Of a DNA stretch of 64,000 bases, positions 21,801 through 36,800 are shown one piece after another (the stretch's first letter is position 1; the number at the start of each line of letters is the position of its first letter). This DNA comes from Omphiscola glabra. Its lineage: Eukaryota; Mollusca; Gastropoda; Lymnaeidae. The notes under the pieces were generated by a model. The model searched no databases, had not been told where the DNA came from, and saw only the letters and a program-made list of their open reading frames with translations. A program made the position numbers and the translations under genes. The stretch lies in assembly GCA_964017045.1 (NCBI GenBank), contig OZ024806.1, positions 25,159,503-25,223,502 of the forward strand, given 5' to 3'.

Positions 21801-24800
21801 GTAATGAAGAAGAAAAGTCACCTGATAATGGATTGTCGAATTCTATCACCAGTAAGTGAAATGTTTTTTCTTTTGGCAAGTATCAGGGTTGATGGTCATC
21901 AAAAGTTTAAAAAAAAATTGTTTCTGTGTATCTTAATTGTAGTTATTGATATGTGGAAGATGTAATGAGATGTGGTAACATTAGTTTTCTCAGCTTAATT
22001 GTATTTATTGTTACGTGGAAGAGGTAATGAGATGTGGTAACATTAGTTTTCTCAGCTTAATTGTATTTATTGTTACGTGGAAGAGGTAATGAGATGTGGT
22101 AACATTAGTTTTCTCAGCTCAAAGACGGAGAAGAATAGAATAACATTTTTTTTTATATTATCATTCATTGATAAAGATGGATTAACAAGAGAGGATCTTA
22201 CCCAGGCTGATATTGATGAATTGTCAACAATTGACCAGATGGAGGTAGAGCCAAAAGAATTTGACAATTTAGAATGGGATATTGAATGTACAGGTAATTG
22301 GATGAGAGGGATATTGAATTACAGGTAAATGGGTGAGTTGGATATTGAAAAAGAAAGGTAAATGGGTGAGTGGGATATTGAAAAAGAAAGGTAAATGGGT
22401 GAGTGGGATATTGAAAAAGAAAGGTAAATGGGTGAGTGTGATATTGAAAAAGAAAGGTAAATGGATGAGTGGGATATTGCATTACAGGTAAATGGGTGAG
22501 TGGGATATTGAATTACAGGTAAATGGCTGAGTGTAACTGGTAATAGGATGAGTGGGATATTGCATTACAGTAATGTTATTTAATTATTAAAAGTAATTAA
22601 AAATATTCAAGTTTATTGCTGTGAGTCTGTGCTTAGTAATAAAAAGGTAGATGTTTCTGTGTGAGTTCTAATTTTAAACCAATATGACAGTGCAAAAGTG
22701 CAAACAGCAAAAACATTACTATGCCGTATTATTTGTTTTAGAGTCAGTCTGGAGGACATTAATCAGCAAAAGACAGGCCGTTGTTGATATTGGTTCACGG
22801 AAATTGTCCTTGAGAAACCTGGTGTTAATGAAGTTGAGACAGCTGGGTTCAGGAGATTGGAAGAATTTGAAACAGGTCAGTTCTTGTTTGTGGTATGTCA
22901 GTTCTTGTACGAGGTAAGTCAGTTCTTGTTGGTGGTATGTCAGTTCTTGTACGAGGTAAGTCAGTTCTTGTTGGTGGTAGGTCAGTTCTTGTAGGTGGTA
23001 GGTCAGTTCTTGTAGGAGGTAGGTCAATTCTTGTAGGTGGTAGGTCAGTTCTTGTTGGTGGTAGGTCAGTTCATGTAAGATGTAGGTTAGTTCCTGTAGG
23101 AGGTAGGTCATTTCCTGTTGGAGGTAGGTCATTTCTTGTAGGAGGTAGGTCAGTTTTTGTAGGAGGTAGGTCAGTTCATGTAGGGGTAGGTCATTTCTTA
23201 TAGGAAATAGGTCATTTCTTGTAGGAAATCGGTCAGGAGGTAGGTCTTGTAATATATCTTATTGATTTAACTGTTTAAAAAATTCTTCCTTTCCTTTATA
23301 TACTCTAAAAAGAATTCAGTTCTTGTCAGAGAAGTAGGAGTGTATGAGTGTTAGAGTGTAAGAGTGAAGGAGTGTAGAAGTGTATGAGTGTATGAGTGTA
23401 TGAGTGTAAGAGTGTATGGGTGTAGGGGTGTATGAGTGTATGGGTATATGAATGTAGGGTTGTAAGGGTATATGAATTTAGGGTCATATGGATTCAGAGA
23501 TATGTACAAGTAGGAATATGAGGGTAAATGCATGTAGTGGCATATTGGAACATAGGTATATAGATGTAGGGGTGTACAGCAATTCTTTCAGACAATTTGT
23601 TGGGGGGGGGGTGTCTTAGTGGGCAATGCCTATGCTGAGGGAAGGGGGATTGAGGAGTAGGTCCACCCTGGAGCCCTTTTTTTTCTTTTCATGGAGGGGT
23701 GGCATTTTCAGTCCACTGCAGAGTTTTTATTGTGATTGGGGTGACAAAATTCATGGCCCGCTCTGAGCAGCACTAACCCTGGATATGCCACTGAACAGTG
23801 CATCTATCGACATACTCGGGATCAACTGTAATTGGGGTGAGCTCTTTTGCCAAACATACACTAAATTCATTTCAGGTGTACCACCTCTAAGAATATTCTA
23901 GGGTCGGATTTACACATTTTTTCACCCTAGGCCAAAGCACATAATTGCACCCCCCCCTCCCCTGAAAGAAACACTGGGGGTGTAAAAGTTTATGGATATA
24001 AGGCTATAAAGGTAAAGTGCTATAAGTGTGTAGGGGTATGTTGTAAGGATATATGGTTAAAGTGCTATAAGTGTGTAGGGATATGTTGTTGTAAGGGTAT
24101 ATGGTTAAAGTGTGTAGGGGTATATTATTGTAAGGGTATATGGGTATAAACCAATTTCCATCACAGAATGATATATATTTTTGTTAACATTTCTTATTTG
24201 TGCTTCTGTTGCTGCCTAGATAAGAATATAGATGGAACAATTCCATAAGCTTTAATTTATTAGTCTATTGTTAGTGCTAGTGGAACTGAATTTGTGTGAC
24301 TGCTCGCAAAGAAAAAGTAGGTCATGAAAATCTAATTTCAAAGTTCAAGCATTGAAACTTTGAGATTTAAAAAATGACAATTTCAAAATATCAAAGCATG
24401 AAACATGAATTTTTTAAACTCAGTAAATCTCATAAAATAATATGAATGAAATGTTTGTGATTTCTATCGATCAGAGGTCTAGGAGAGATGTCCCAGATAC
24501 TCTGAAACTGTACCTTGTACCTTTAACTTCTGGTGCCTTTATTTTATGGGAGAGAGCCATTGCCTTTTCACCCCGTCTCAGCAACCCACAGGAAACAAGA
24601 GGATCCCATAACAGCCAGGAGTCGGCCATCCGAGAAGGGAGAGTCTACGCAGAGCATGTTCGAGTGTGGGAGCTAGGGCTGAAGAAATCTAACCTACAAA
24701 CAGCTGTTGCCAAAGTCGTCAAGTCACATCAACGCGGTCAGCTGTGTGTTGTCAAGGTGGGTAACACCCATTGGTTCTTTTTTAAGGTGGGATAAGACAG

Positions 24801-27800
24801 GGAACATGGTGTTGCTGCGACTTAAAGAAGCAGTACAGTAATAAATATCCCACCCCCAACCCAGCCAAACATAGATATCTACCGGAAAATAGTTAGAAAC
24901 TTCATTGCCTGTTATAGGCACATGGCTAGGTACCCTTTCTGCTCCACTGGGATCCACATGTATGATTCAGGTTAATAATTCTACAAGTTAGTTTTTTTAT
25001 CTCATGATAATTGTTTTAAAAAGATATCTGAATATAATTGAAAGCTTCTGTCAACTTTGCTTGAAATATAACTGATTGCTTCAGTCAATTGATGTTTAAA
25101 TTGAACTAAAAGCTTCAGTCAGCTATTTTGAACTAATATTTGCTTTTTTTGCTTCTCCCCCAGAAATTCCTGATGAGACAAAAGACGGAAACATCACAGC
25201 AAAGTGAGAAGATCCTTCCAAAACTTTTCAGAGAATGCACTGACCTACAGGCACTTGATAAGGTACAGCGAGGCCAGGTCATCCAACTCACTCCGCCGGC
25301 CAGTCTGCATGAGAATGAGTTCACCATCCTGAAACTGTACACCTTGTCATCCCAGATGGTGGAGGCCATTCTAAATGATGGGGAGTCAAAGGTGACTAGA
25401 AGTTTCCTTACTTGACTACTTGAGAATGATTCAACAACTTTTTGTTGTGTTTGGTGGCCAAGTAGTAATACTTTAAATGAAGCTAAATATAATAATTGTA
25501 CTGGTTATTAATTAAAATATCTGAAATCTCCAAATAAATAAATTGGACACTACCACCCACTCCCCCCGCCCCCAAACCAAGAAATCGGAGTGCAGACATC
25601 AATGACATCATTCAATGTTGTTCTGTCTCTACCCTTTCCATGTATCTGCCCTTTCCATTTCTATGCCCTTTTCATGTCTCTGATTTCCATGTCTCTGTCC
25701 TTTCCATGTCTGCCCTTTCCATATCTCTGCCTTCTCCATGTTCCTACCCTTTCCATGTATCTGCCCTTTCCATTTCTATGCCCTTTCCATGTCTCTGATT
25801 TCCATGTCTCTGTCCTTTCCATGTCTGCCCTTTCCATATCTCTGCCTTCTCCATGTTCCTACCCTTTCCATGTCTCTGCCCTTTCTATGTCCCTGCCCTT
25901 TCCATGTCTCTTCCCTTTCTTTGTCTATGTCCTTTCCCTGTCTCTGTGCTTTCCATATCTCTACCTTTTCTAATTATCTGCTCTTTCCATGTCTCTGCCC
26001 TTTCCATGTCTCTGCCCTTTCCATGTCTCTGCCCTTTCCATGTCTCTCCATGCAATTCCCATAGCTTTAAGATTTTTATATATAAGTCTCTTCTGCACAC
26101 ATTCATTTTCATACCAAACCTTTTTATGCATCAATTATTGTCTGATTTCAGGTTGACTTTCCGTTCAGAGTGACTGAAATCGAGCACACATTCATTAATT
26201 TAAAACCTGAAATTCCTCTGCTACTTTTAGGCCGCAGTGGGACAGGGAAAACCACCTGCGGTCTCTATCGCTTGTTCAAAGAGTTTTTAAATTACTGGGA
26301 GCTGGCCAATGAGTTAGGGAGACCCCATATTGAATGTCTCAACAGTAAGTTTCATGATCATGACTCCTTCAGTGGGTCGCTAAAAATAATTTTTTTTGCC
26401 TAAACTTGATATCTATTTAAAGTTACAATGTTAAATAATAAAAAAAAAGTGGAGGCTTGGAATCAAACCAAGATATCTAGAAAATGTTCACTCACAATTC
26501 AAACGCCGATTTGGAATCCAAATGCCCAGCGCAGTTTTTGTGTGATTTTTGTGCATATATTTCCCCACTCATATGCTTTGTTTGGCGGAAGCTCTAGTGG
26601 AAGCATGGCATGTGATCTGTGCTGCTGACTGTATGCTTTTATGTCTCTTTTGTGTTATCTTTAACCAATAACAACTGAGTGTATTCGGCAATGGGCCCAG
26701 AAAAGTAGAGTGAGGAAAATAAGAGTAAGAGGACAGCCGTTAAAGCTACAGTTTAAGTTTAGATTTAGAAAGATCTCATCACTAAGTGTGCAAGTGGTAC
26801 ACTTGGGGTTAATCTCGCTGCCATGTTTGGGATGTTTGTAAGATTCTTAAACCATAAGCTATCAAAGCAGCCGATGTGGGGAAAGGGAGGGGGGGGGCTA
26901 TGAAACTGACCTCCAGGAGATCAAAAAGTTTTGAAGAGAGGGGAAAAAAAAAGATGTGAGAAAGTTAAGGGCTTCCACTCCATGATGATTTAGTGAAAGT
27001 TAAGCCTCATAGTAATGCTCAAAAAGAGAAGTTTGAAGCCAGTGGGGGTGGGTTGACAACTTTAAGAAAATGACTTGGTATCCATAGGGTTTGTTGGACC
27101 CACAAACAGATTTTTCCAGTTTCTACCATGTTAAAGGGAAAACACTGACCTGGAACTTAAACGTGGCTTTGGAACGAATTAAGTTTGGATTCCGAGGCCC
27201 CGCTGTATCTTTAATTTTAATGCATAACCTCAACAACAGGTTATGATTGTCTAATTTTTTTAACTAACCAAAACAATTAAACAAAGATGACCCTCAACTA
27301 TTATTGTTCGAATAAGAAACAAATTATTGAAAAAAACTATGCTTTTTCTTCAAGACTGAATTTCTAGATGCATACATGAATTTTAGTCGTGAATTATTGA
27401 ATTTTTTACCAGTTGCGGATGAAGCCAACAGTGACAGTCCGGAAGTTGCTATCCTGAAAAGCGATGGAAATGAGAGTCAAAGTAGTGAAGACACAGATGA
27501 GAGTGATCATAATTATGAACATCTGCATCAGGCAAGTGAATGAAACATTTATCATGTAACCCAAACTATTCTGAGCATTTTATTCTGAGATGAGGCTATA
27601 GGTGAGATGAGGGTTTGGTTTTGAATCTTATGAGAGGCATTTAAGGGGGTTATGTATGTTAATATTATGAGAGGCACTGAAGGGAAAGAGATTCTGGTAC
27701 TGTGAAGAGCCAAAGTAGCCCTAATTAGATTTGTCTGAACTTTTTTATTTCTTTGTAAGGCAAGGTTCAAAACATATGTCAATTTTACCAGAGATGTTTT

Positions 27801-30800
27801 AAGTCAGGCTAAATAGAGGCAGTTTGCACCAGCTCCACTAATGTGTGGTCTGGAAGACAAATAAAAAAAATGCATATAAAGTTGGGGGGGGGGGGGGGGG
27901 GTTACAACTTACTCACTTGATTGTTAACATTTTATATAAGGAAAGCGGTGAGGGGGATACAATTGATCACTCATTGTTTCCTATTACTCACAGCCCCAGA
28001 AAAATATTATTAAAATATTTTTTTTTTACTTAAAAGAACTATTTTTCTAAAGGGTCAATTTACAAGATACTCATAAAGAAAATAACATATTTGAGCATGA
28101 AACATTTAAGAATCAACAAAAACAATAGCCTATATAGTATTAAACTTACTCATTCCTGTTGTAGTTGGAGGATGTCATTTTCAAATATAGGTCACATGAC
28201 CTTAGTTGGACTAATCAGATTTCAGCAGAGAAAGAGAGAGAGAGAGTTTTTTGGAACAATCAGAGTTCAGCTTTTGTGAATGGGTTTCAAGAGAAACCAG
28301 CTCATATTAATTACATTTTGGAGGAGATTAAAAGTGTTGCAATTTGGCAAAAATTATGTTTAATACGAAAAACAGAAAGAATCAGACATACTTGTATTCA
28401 GCTTTTGTAGTTTTCCTTTAAAAAAAACTTGCACTACCAATTTCAGATTTTTGTGACCAAAAACCCAGTCCTGTGCCAGGAAGTTGAGAACAGCTTTGTT
28501 AAACTTTGCCAGACTCCTAAATGGCTGTGTGATCACGTGGCTCAGAGAGCAGAGGAAATTCCAAATCGACTGCAAGCAAGTTATCAATTTTAAATAAATT
28601 GGACTTAAGTATTGACCCAAATGTCCTTTAGAAGTAAGAATATGATCATGGCCTGGGATTAAAATTTGTTTCTGCACAAAAATTAGCTCTCACATGACAT
28701 TTGAAATTACAAACAAATTATTTTTTTTTAAATGAACCTTATCATTTGTTTTTACTACATTAGTTTACATAACATAACAGATTTCTTTTTAAATTTCTTA
28801 AAAACTCATTTCTTGGCAAAGAATTTATCTCTTCTTGTTACACCTTCATTGAACAGGTAAGATTTATAACTTTTAGGTAATTTTGGATATAATATGCTTT
28901 TTTTATCAGTTGCTTATGCTCATATGAGAAGTTGTAAATAAGTGCAAGATTTTTGTAAATTAGAGTTAAGAGATGTATGTGAACTAAATCTCCGTATAGA
29001 CTAAAGACATTTTTTGCGCATACTGGTTATGTTGTTCTATAACTATGTGTATCTTAAATCTTCAATACTCTTTGCCACATAATATTTTTTTTTAACTTAC
29101 ACTAGAAAATTATGTACATCTTGTGTAAGCAATGAACATTTTTTAAAAATATAGTTAAAAGTCAAGATCAAGTAGTTTTTAAGATGTGGTATAATCTAAA
29201 AGTCCACAGAGGTTAGTTAGGCTGTGTTGAGCTCTAAACTCCTACAATAATATAAAAAACAACATGAAATAATTAACTGACAAATGGCAGGTTGATAAAT
29301 GTTTTTCTTTTTAAAAAAAGCACAGCATGCGCTCCAACTTACTGCACAGGACTATAGTTAAGTAAAATCTTATCAGCTGGCACTTTCCTTTATTTTTACT
29401 GATAAAACAAGTCTAACTGAAGAAATACATTTTGTAGATAGCAGTTCTTTCTCTTACACAGGACTTGGAAGATAACTCCTTCCCCCTGTTCTTGACATCC
29501 AGACATTTATTACTTATCCTTGATGCTTCTGTCGATGGTCAAGCATTTTTTCCTCGAGATGAAGACCTGGGGATGAAACTGTACATACCTGGCTGGGAGC
29601 CCCAGGAAGATATTTTCAACATTGGTCAGCCATTGCGTAGAATGAATGCAAGAGGTTTCCAAAATGGTCAGTGATCTATTATTGCTTTTTATTGTAACAC
29701 AGTTACAGCACTCATCTCTTTTTGTTCCAAATAAAACACACTTTCAGGACAGCTGAATCCTTTAGGGTTTCTGCACACTTCATAATTCAAACTTGTGATT
29801 TTTTTTCCTTCTTCTAAATATATAAATAAAATACTGCATTGTATCTTTGTGTACCACAATTTTAATTATTTTTTTGAGAAGGTACTGATAATAAAAATAC
29901 TATAGTTTATCTTACTGTACCAAAATTATTTGATGATTAAAAATAATTTAATTAAAAATACTAGGATCTTTCTAATTTAAAATTTAAATAAAAATACTTT
30001 TTTTAAAATACCATAGTAATATCTTTGTGTACCAAAACTTGTAATAATTTTTTTAAATACCAAAAATTAAAATAAGTATCAACCACATTTAATGTTTAAA
30101 AAAATACTTGAAATAGAAAGATCTTTTTTTATCACAATTTAAAATTTAATTATTAATTACAGCAGCAAGATCACACAGACGAGCAGATCTAAGAAGGGAG
30201 AGTACTTATGAAGTTTTTGCTCATGAAATTTGGCCTAAGATAAAGAAAGAGGTAGGAGACTAAAATTTTTATGAAAGAATGTACATAAGTGTAAAATACA
30301 TGTAAAATATAATTATACCATAAATGTAATACCAACATATGTCATAAATTTACATCAAACATGATATTCTAATATACAATAAACAAAATAGATAAATATG
30401 TATTACTATTACACTTATGTTTTTCCAGAGCCACTTCCATCCATCACTGGTTTGGACAGAAATTGTGTCCTTCATAAAAGGATCCTATGAAGCCCTGGAA
30501 TGTTCAGAAGGTTACCTCGACATGGAGCAATACATTTCTATTGGAAAGAAAAGAGCCCCAAACTTTGATGGTGACAGGCCTCTTATACATGAAATATTTC
30601 AACGATATCACAAGTACTCAAAACAGAACCATTTATTTGATGAGGCCGATGTCGTTTTTCATATCTATGGAAGACTAAAGGAGACTGTAAGTATAGATGA
30701 CAGTTGGTTCCTTGTTGTATTTAAATTAATTTAGAAGATTCCTCAGGTTCTGCTTTTATGATGAACACGGATTCATAAATTTCTGGCCTATGTCTGACCA

Positions 30801-33800
30801 TTGTATAATAATCTTCTAGCCCGAAATTATCTATTTTAATAAATTTTGTATACTCATTAAATGATAATATTGTTTACACTTACATTTTTAGAGTTAAGCA
30901 AATTTAAATTCTCAAATTCATGTATATTTACTATTATTCATGGCTAATACTTCTCAATCTTTTCCTATGATATCACAGCCAGGGAACATCTACTGGAGTC
31001 CCCACAACATTTACATAGATGAAACCCAGGACTTTTCCCAAGCAGAGCTGGCCCTTCTGGTGTCATTATGTCGCTTCCCCAACCAGATGTTCCTTGCTGG
31101 GGACACTGCCCAGAGCATCATGAGGGGAATATCATTTAGGTTTGCTGACTTGAAGTCCATATTTTTCCACAGGACTCACCAGACACTAGTTGGACAAACC
31201 CAAGTGAAAGTTAGTGTAGAATTTTCCTTCTTCCTCCACTTTGCTTTGTTTTCTCATTGTCAATTCACATATTCTTCCCATTTATCTCTGTACTGAGCTA
31301 TTCCTTCCAACCCATTCCTCTTTTTTGCCATTTCTCTCACTCATTCCATGTGTCGCTGGGTCTTCCTCTTTTTCTATTACCTGGTAGATACTATGACAAG
31401 ATTTGCCAAGTAATATTTAATTCTGGTTTTCATCATTGTGCAGCCAATTCATCTCCAACAGTTTGCCATAGTAAATACATTTCACCTTAGTAAAGACTTT
31501 GCAAATAGACTTATGAATATAAAATTTGCTCAAGTGTGGAATTTGACATTAGAAATAAAAATTCCATTATAATTCTAAGTTTACAAAATGAAATTGAAAA
31601 TAAAAAGTCTTGATTTGTTTTGGGGTTTGGTTTGTTAGTTACCATGGTTACCATGTACCATCTGTTGCTGTTCTTATATGATGTATTAATTCTTTCTTAT
31701 TAAATTAACCAAACAAAGAAGCAAAATTAGCACACAAAAAAAGCTAGCAAGAATATGCAAAATATTATTTTGATAAAGTTGTTGAAGGAAAAGCAATGTG
31801 GATTGTAATTTATAACTTATAAAAAATGTTACACTAAAATTTCAAGGTGAAAGGTTTTAGTGAAGATTCATGCTTTTAGTTTTTGTCTCACCCTCAGAAG
31901 CCTGACAGAATTCGACAGCTAAGACACAACTATCGATCTCACACTGGAATTCTTGCCCTCGCCTCAGCCGTCCTTGACATAATTATGGAGCTATTTCCTG
32001 AAACCATCGATAAACTTGAAAAAGACCAGGGAATGTTTGATGGACCAAAGCCTGTCATTATAGAGACTTGTAAACCAGGTGAGTGATAACAAACCCTGAC
32101 ATTATTGAAATGAGGAATGGCGGACCTTGCATTATGCACCTCTCATCACACACTACCCCACATTCACACACAAGCCCCCCCTCCCCCCAAAAAAACTATC
32201 CCTATCCTACCCACTTGCACAACTGCTCACCCCCCCCACACACTTCTATATCAAGCTATCACTGCTACAGGTCTTATATTAAAAAAATAGCTTTACAGGA
32301 AGTGAATATAACTATTATTAACATTCGTATAAATAGTTATATTCACTTCCTGTAAAGCTATTTATTTGTTGCAAGTCTTCCAAAAATGTTATCAATGAAA
32401 ATTAAGTTCAGTGTTAATTTTATCATTGGTGTGGATTATTATTGTTGACATTTTCAACATGGGTTGTTTACTGATGTACAGAGGACTTAGCTCTCCTTTT
32501 GAAAGGCAACACAAGGGACACAACACCCATTGAGTTTGGAGCCCACCAGGCCATTTTAGTTGTTGATGATGAAGCCAAAAATAAACTGCCCCCAGAGCTG
32601 AGGGACGGGATTGTTTTAACCATCTACGAATCTAAAGGCCTCGAGTTTGATGACATTCTCATCTACAACTTCTTCAAACATTCCCAGGTTCTTCATATGA
32701 ATAAACTTTTTAATTTAATTATGGCACTTGATCTCGTGGATTGGCTTGCATCATAGCTTAGTAAATTCTTGGTTGGACATTAGGGCCAACATATTTTGCT
32801 CAGTGAAGAGGGACTCAAAAATTTTAATTATGCATTTGACCTCAAGGTTTTAACTACTAATCAAAGCTGATTTGCATATCTATATTACATTTTATTTTTA
32901 TTTAAAAATAACTTTTACAATATTTTTTTAAATTGACTTAATCTGGATTACTAAATTAATTTTCTAGGTCTAATTTTTTTTCTGTTTTTTAAAGGCATCA
33001 AAAGAGTGGAGGGTTGTGACCACATTTTTAGATGAGCTTGTCAAAAAAGTAAACAAGTCAAAGAGTTGTGAAAATAGTTCTGAGAGTTTAGTAGTTCTCA
33101 ACGAAGGTAAAACATTATTGACAACATATTCTTGATCTTCTAAAATATAAAAAAAAGATTCTAAACATTCCATTCTTTATATTCAAATTTATATTTAATT
33201 TTCTGTTAAATTCAATGATAAGTAGATAGTGCAGTTGATATTATTTATTCTGATAGAATACGAAATGGATTGAGGTAATTTGGAGAGAATACAAGATAGA
33301 TTGAGCAAATATAGAAAGAACATACCCTAGCTGGCCATAAGGTAACAGGGAAAGAAAGTTATACCAGCTGGAGAAAATAAATGTTAAGCCATGCATACAA
33401 CTCTATCCTTTAGATGTGCTACTACAGGCAGGTCGACCAAGAGCTCTGACGTTTGAAAAGCACCTACACAAGCTGCTGGACACTGATCTAAAACAACTGT
33501 ACACAGCAGTGACGCGAGCACGAGTCAACGTGTGGATTTTTGATGAAGATACAGAGAAACGAGCCCCGATCTTTGACTATTTCAAAGTCCTTAACCTTGT
33601 GAAAATTTTAGGTGGAGACGACACAGACGATGATAATGAAGGTATTTTAGTTTTCTTTTTACAAATTTATGCTGTTAATGATTTAAACAGTTATGAGGTT
33701 AGGTTGTAGCTCTGGGACCTGTTCACTCGGATGTTGCTACAGTAATGAGGTAAGGTTCCTGGTGGGAAGGTTTAAATGTGTTTCTATAAAAAGTGAGAAA

Positions 33801-36800
33801 TTAATCTGCTGCTATGGTCTGGTTGACATCAGCTTTTTGTTGAGTTACATATCAAAGATAGCTTTAGATTTAAAAATTTCTCTAAATAGCAGCTTGTAAA
33901 AACTGTGTGTTTTGTTTCAAGGCAGAGGTTTCATGGAAACATCTACCCCAGAGCAGTGGAAACAAGCTGGAGACAAACACATGAACCAGAATCAATATGT
34001 ATTGGCCGAAAGATGTTACAAGTAATGATGAGGCTAACCGTTACACTTAAATTAACAATGTTTTTAGTACCATCACATTTAAATTAATATATGTAATACA
34101 AACAGCTGAGTATATATAATTTATTTGCATATATCTCAGAATATGAAAATTAAATAAAACTTGTGTTAAAAAAAAATTATTCTTCTTAAAATATAATTTT
34201 CACAGAAAAGCCAATAAAACACGCCTAGAAAAACTGGCCAAAGCCTTCATAACATTTGAGGAAGCTAACAGGGAGGCCAACACTTCAGTGAAGAAAAGCA
34301 AACTATATTTAAGGGCTGGAGCCCAGTTTTTATACTGTAAGGCCATGGAGCAAGCAGTTAGATGTTTTCAAAATGCAGAGGCAAATAAATTTGCTGCTAT
34401 CACTTTGGAAAAATTAGGAGAGGTAAAAAAATTAAATAAAAAAAATATATTTGTAATAAATCAATATATAAAATAAATAACTCCATTAATGAAGAGATCC
34501 TCATAGACAAGCCATGATACTTAGATCTGCCAGTTTCTATAAGGTGCACAATATCACTTTAGGTCTGATAAATAATGTTTACTAAACACTCAATAGATAG
34601 CTGACGACTCAAATTATTCAGAGAATAAATTATATATTAATTCATGTTGAAAAAATTAATTTATTCAAATTTTTTTTTATTTATTAAAAAAAATTCAGTT
34701 TGAAGGAGCGTCAGAACAATACAAGAAGGTCCCTGATCTTGACAGTGCCACCCATTGTCTTGAGCAGGTTGGCCAGTACAGGCGAGCCATACACCTGAGG
34801 GTGGACAACAACCAATTCTCTGAAGCTGTGGATTGTTTGCACAGATATGAGAACCTTGTCAAGGTAGACACATACTGTTTGAATTCCTAAAAAAAAATTA
34901 CTTGTGAAATATAATAATTCATCAAGGGTTGTCCCCAGCCAAGGGTAAATTCTGGGTAGCAAGCACTCTTAAGCCATTTAAGGTAACTGGTCTTGCAGAA
35001 TAGAAAACGATGAGTAAAATAAACTCCAATGGTTGCTGACTTGGTGCCGCTCAGGCTGGGTTAAGATTTTTACTACCCATCTTTTTAAAAAAATAACTCA
35101 GTTAAAAATGCGGCCCCTAATTATAAAGGAAAAAAAGGCACCCTGGGCAAAATGCTCACTATCTTTTTTGCTATGCCAGTGTGCTTACTAGAGTAAAAAT
35201 TGCTTTCTGAAAGGAGTAATTGGTCATCATGGTGAATAGCAATGGCCCCTTGCAAAAATGGATGTGGCCTTAAAATTTATTTTAATACCTAGAGCAAATC
35301 AAGAATTTAAAAAAGATTAAGATTAAGTCAATTAATTACAAAATTCTGTAGGAAGAAAATTAAATTTCTGCTGACTAATTGCATTGATTTTTAAAAAAAA
35401 AGACTTTTCAAGTTGAAGGTCAAGCTGTTCCAGACATTCTTGTCGAAAACAAACCAAGAGAGGAATATTCTGAGGACAATTTGTGGCTGAAGTGAGTTGC
35501 AGCTGTTTAACTGCTTGCATTTTAATTTTTTTTAAAAATATTTTTTAAAAAAAATGTTTCCCAATTGTAAGATAAATTTGTAAATAAAAAGATTTAATAA
35601 TAGACTTGACCCAATTCTTAAAACCTGATTTTTTTTATACAAAAAAATAAAAAAGTTCTAGCTGCCTGAACTCACAGAGAATCCTATGGTTGTCAATAAT
35701 GTATTCATGCAAAGGAAACAATCCATGTGTTAACATGATCATTGATTGATGTTGAATGTGATTGGCTGAATTACCTGTTTTGATGATAAATCCTTCACTT
35801 TATCAACTGATTGCATTTACTAGTATATTATTATTATTATTATTATTATTGGTAGTTTTCTATAGCGTGGTACCCCAGCTTAGGGCTGGGCTCACCATGC
35901 TGTACATACAATTTAACAAACATAATCATGAACTTAAAAATTAACTTACATTAACTATAAAAACAAAACAAAACAAATGATCATTCGCCGAACCATTCCA
36001 TAACAATTTACATTTTTTAATGTTTATCAGTTCCTTTATATTCATATTGCTAAAATTAATTAATTTTTATTACCTCAAGCACACAGTATTTTTTTTTTTA
36101 AATTATGTTTTTTTTGTATTCAAAATTGGTCATGAAATTGTAGTGAAGTGTGTCTTTTCATACCATAGCTATTGTAGGGAAGTGTGTCTTTTCATACCAT
36201 AGCTATTGTAGTGAAGTGTGTCTTTTCATACTATAGCTATTGTAGTGAAGTGTGTCTTTTCATACCATAGCTATTGTAGTGAAGTGTGTCTTTTCATACC
36301 ATAGCTATTGTAGTGAAGTGTGTCTTTTCATACTATAGCTATTGTAGTGAAGTGTGTCTTTTCATACCATAGCTATTGTAGTGAAGTGTGTCTTTTCATA
36401 CCATAGCTATTGTAGTGAAGTGTGTCTTTTCATACCATAGCTATTGTAGTGAAGTGTGTCTTTTCATACCATAGCTATTGTAGTGAAGTGTGTCTTTTCA
36501 TACCATAGCTATTGTAGTGAAGTTTTTTTTCCAGCAATTATTTCAGTCCGTGTTAAAAAGCATTTTTGTTTTACTCAAAAAAATTATTGTAAATATTTAA
36601 CCAAAATTCTCCAGGCAAGCTGAGTCTCAACACAGCCAGGGTAAAATTGAAGACTTTCATAAAACGGTTGCCAAGGTGACAGCTAAGCAGAAAAAGATTT
36701 CTCTCCTCAAAAAGTTGGAATTCTGGAAAGAGACGGCTGAAATATTGCATGATGAAGGTATTGCTATGGTTATTGAGAATTTATGATGTTATTGTTACTT

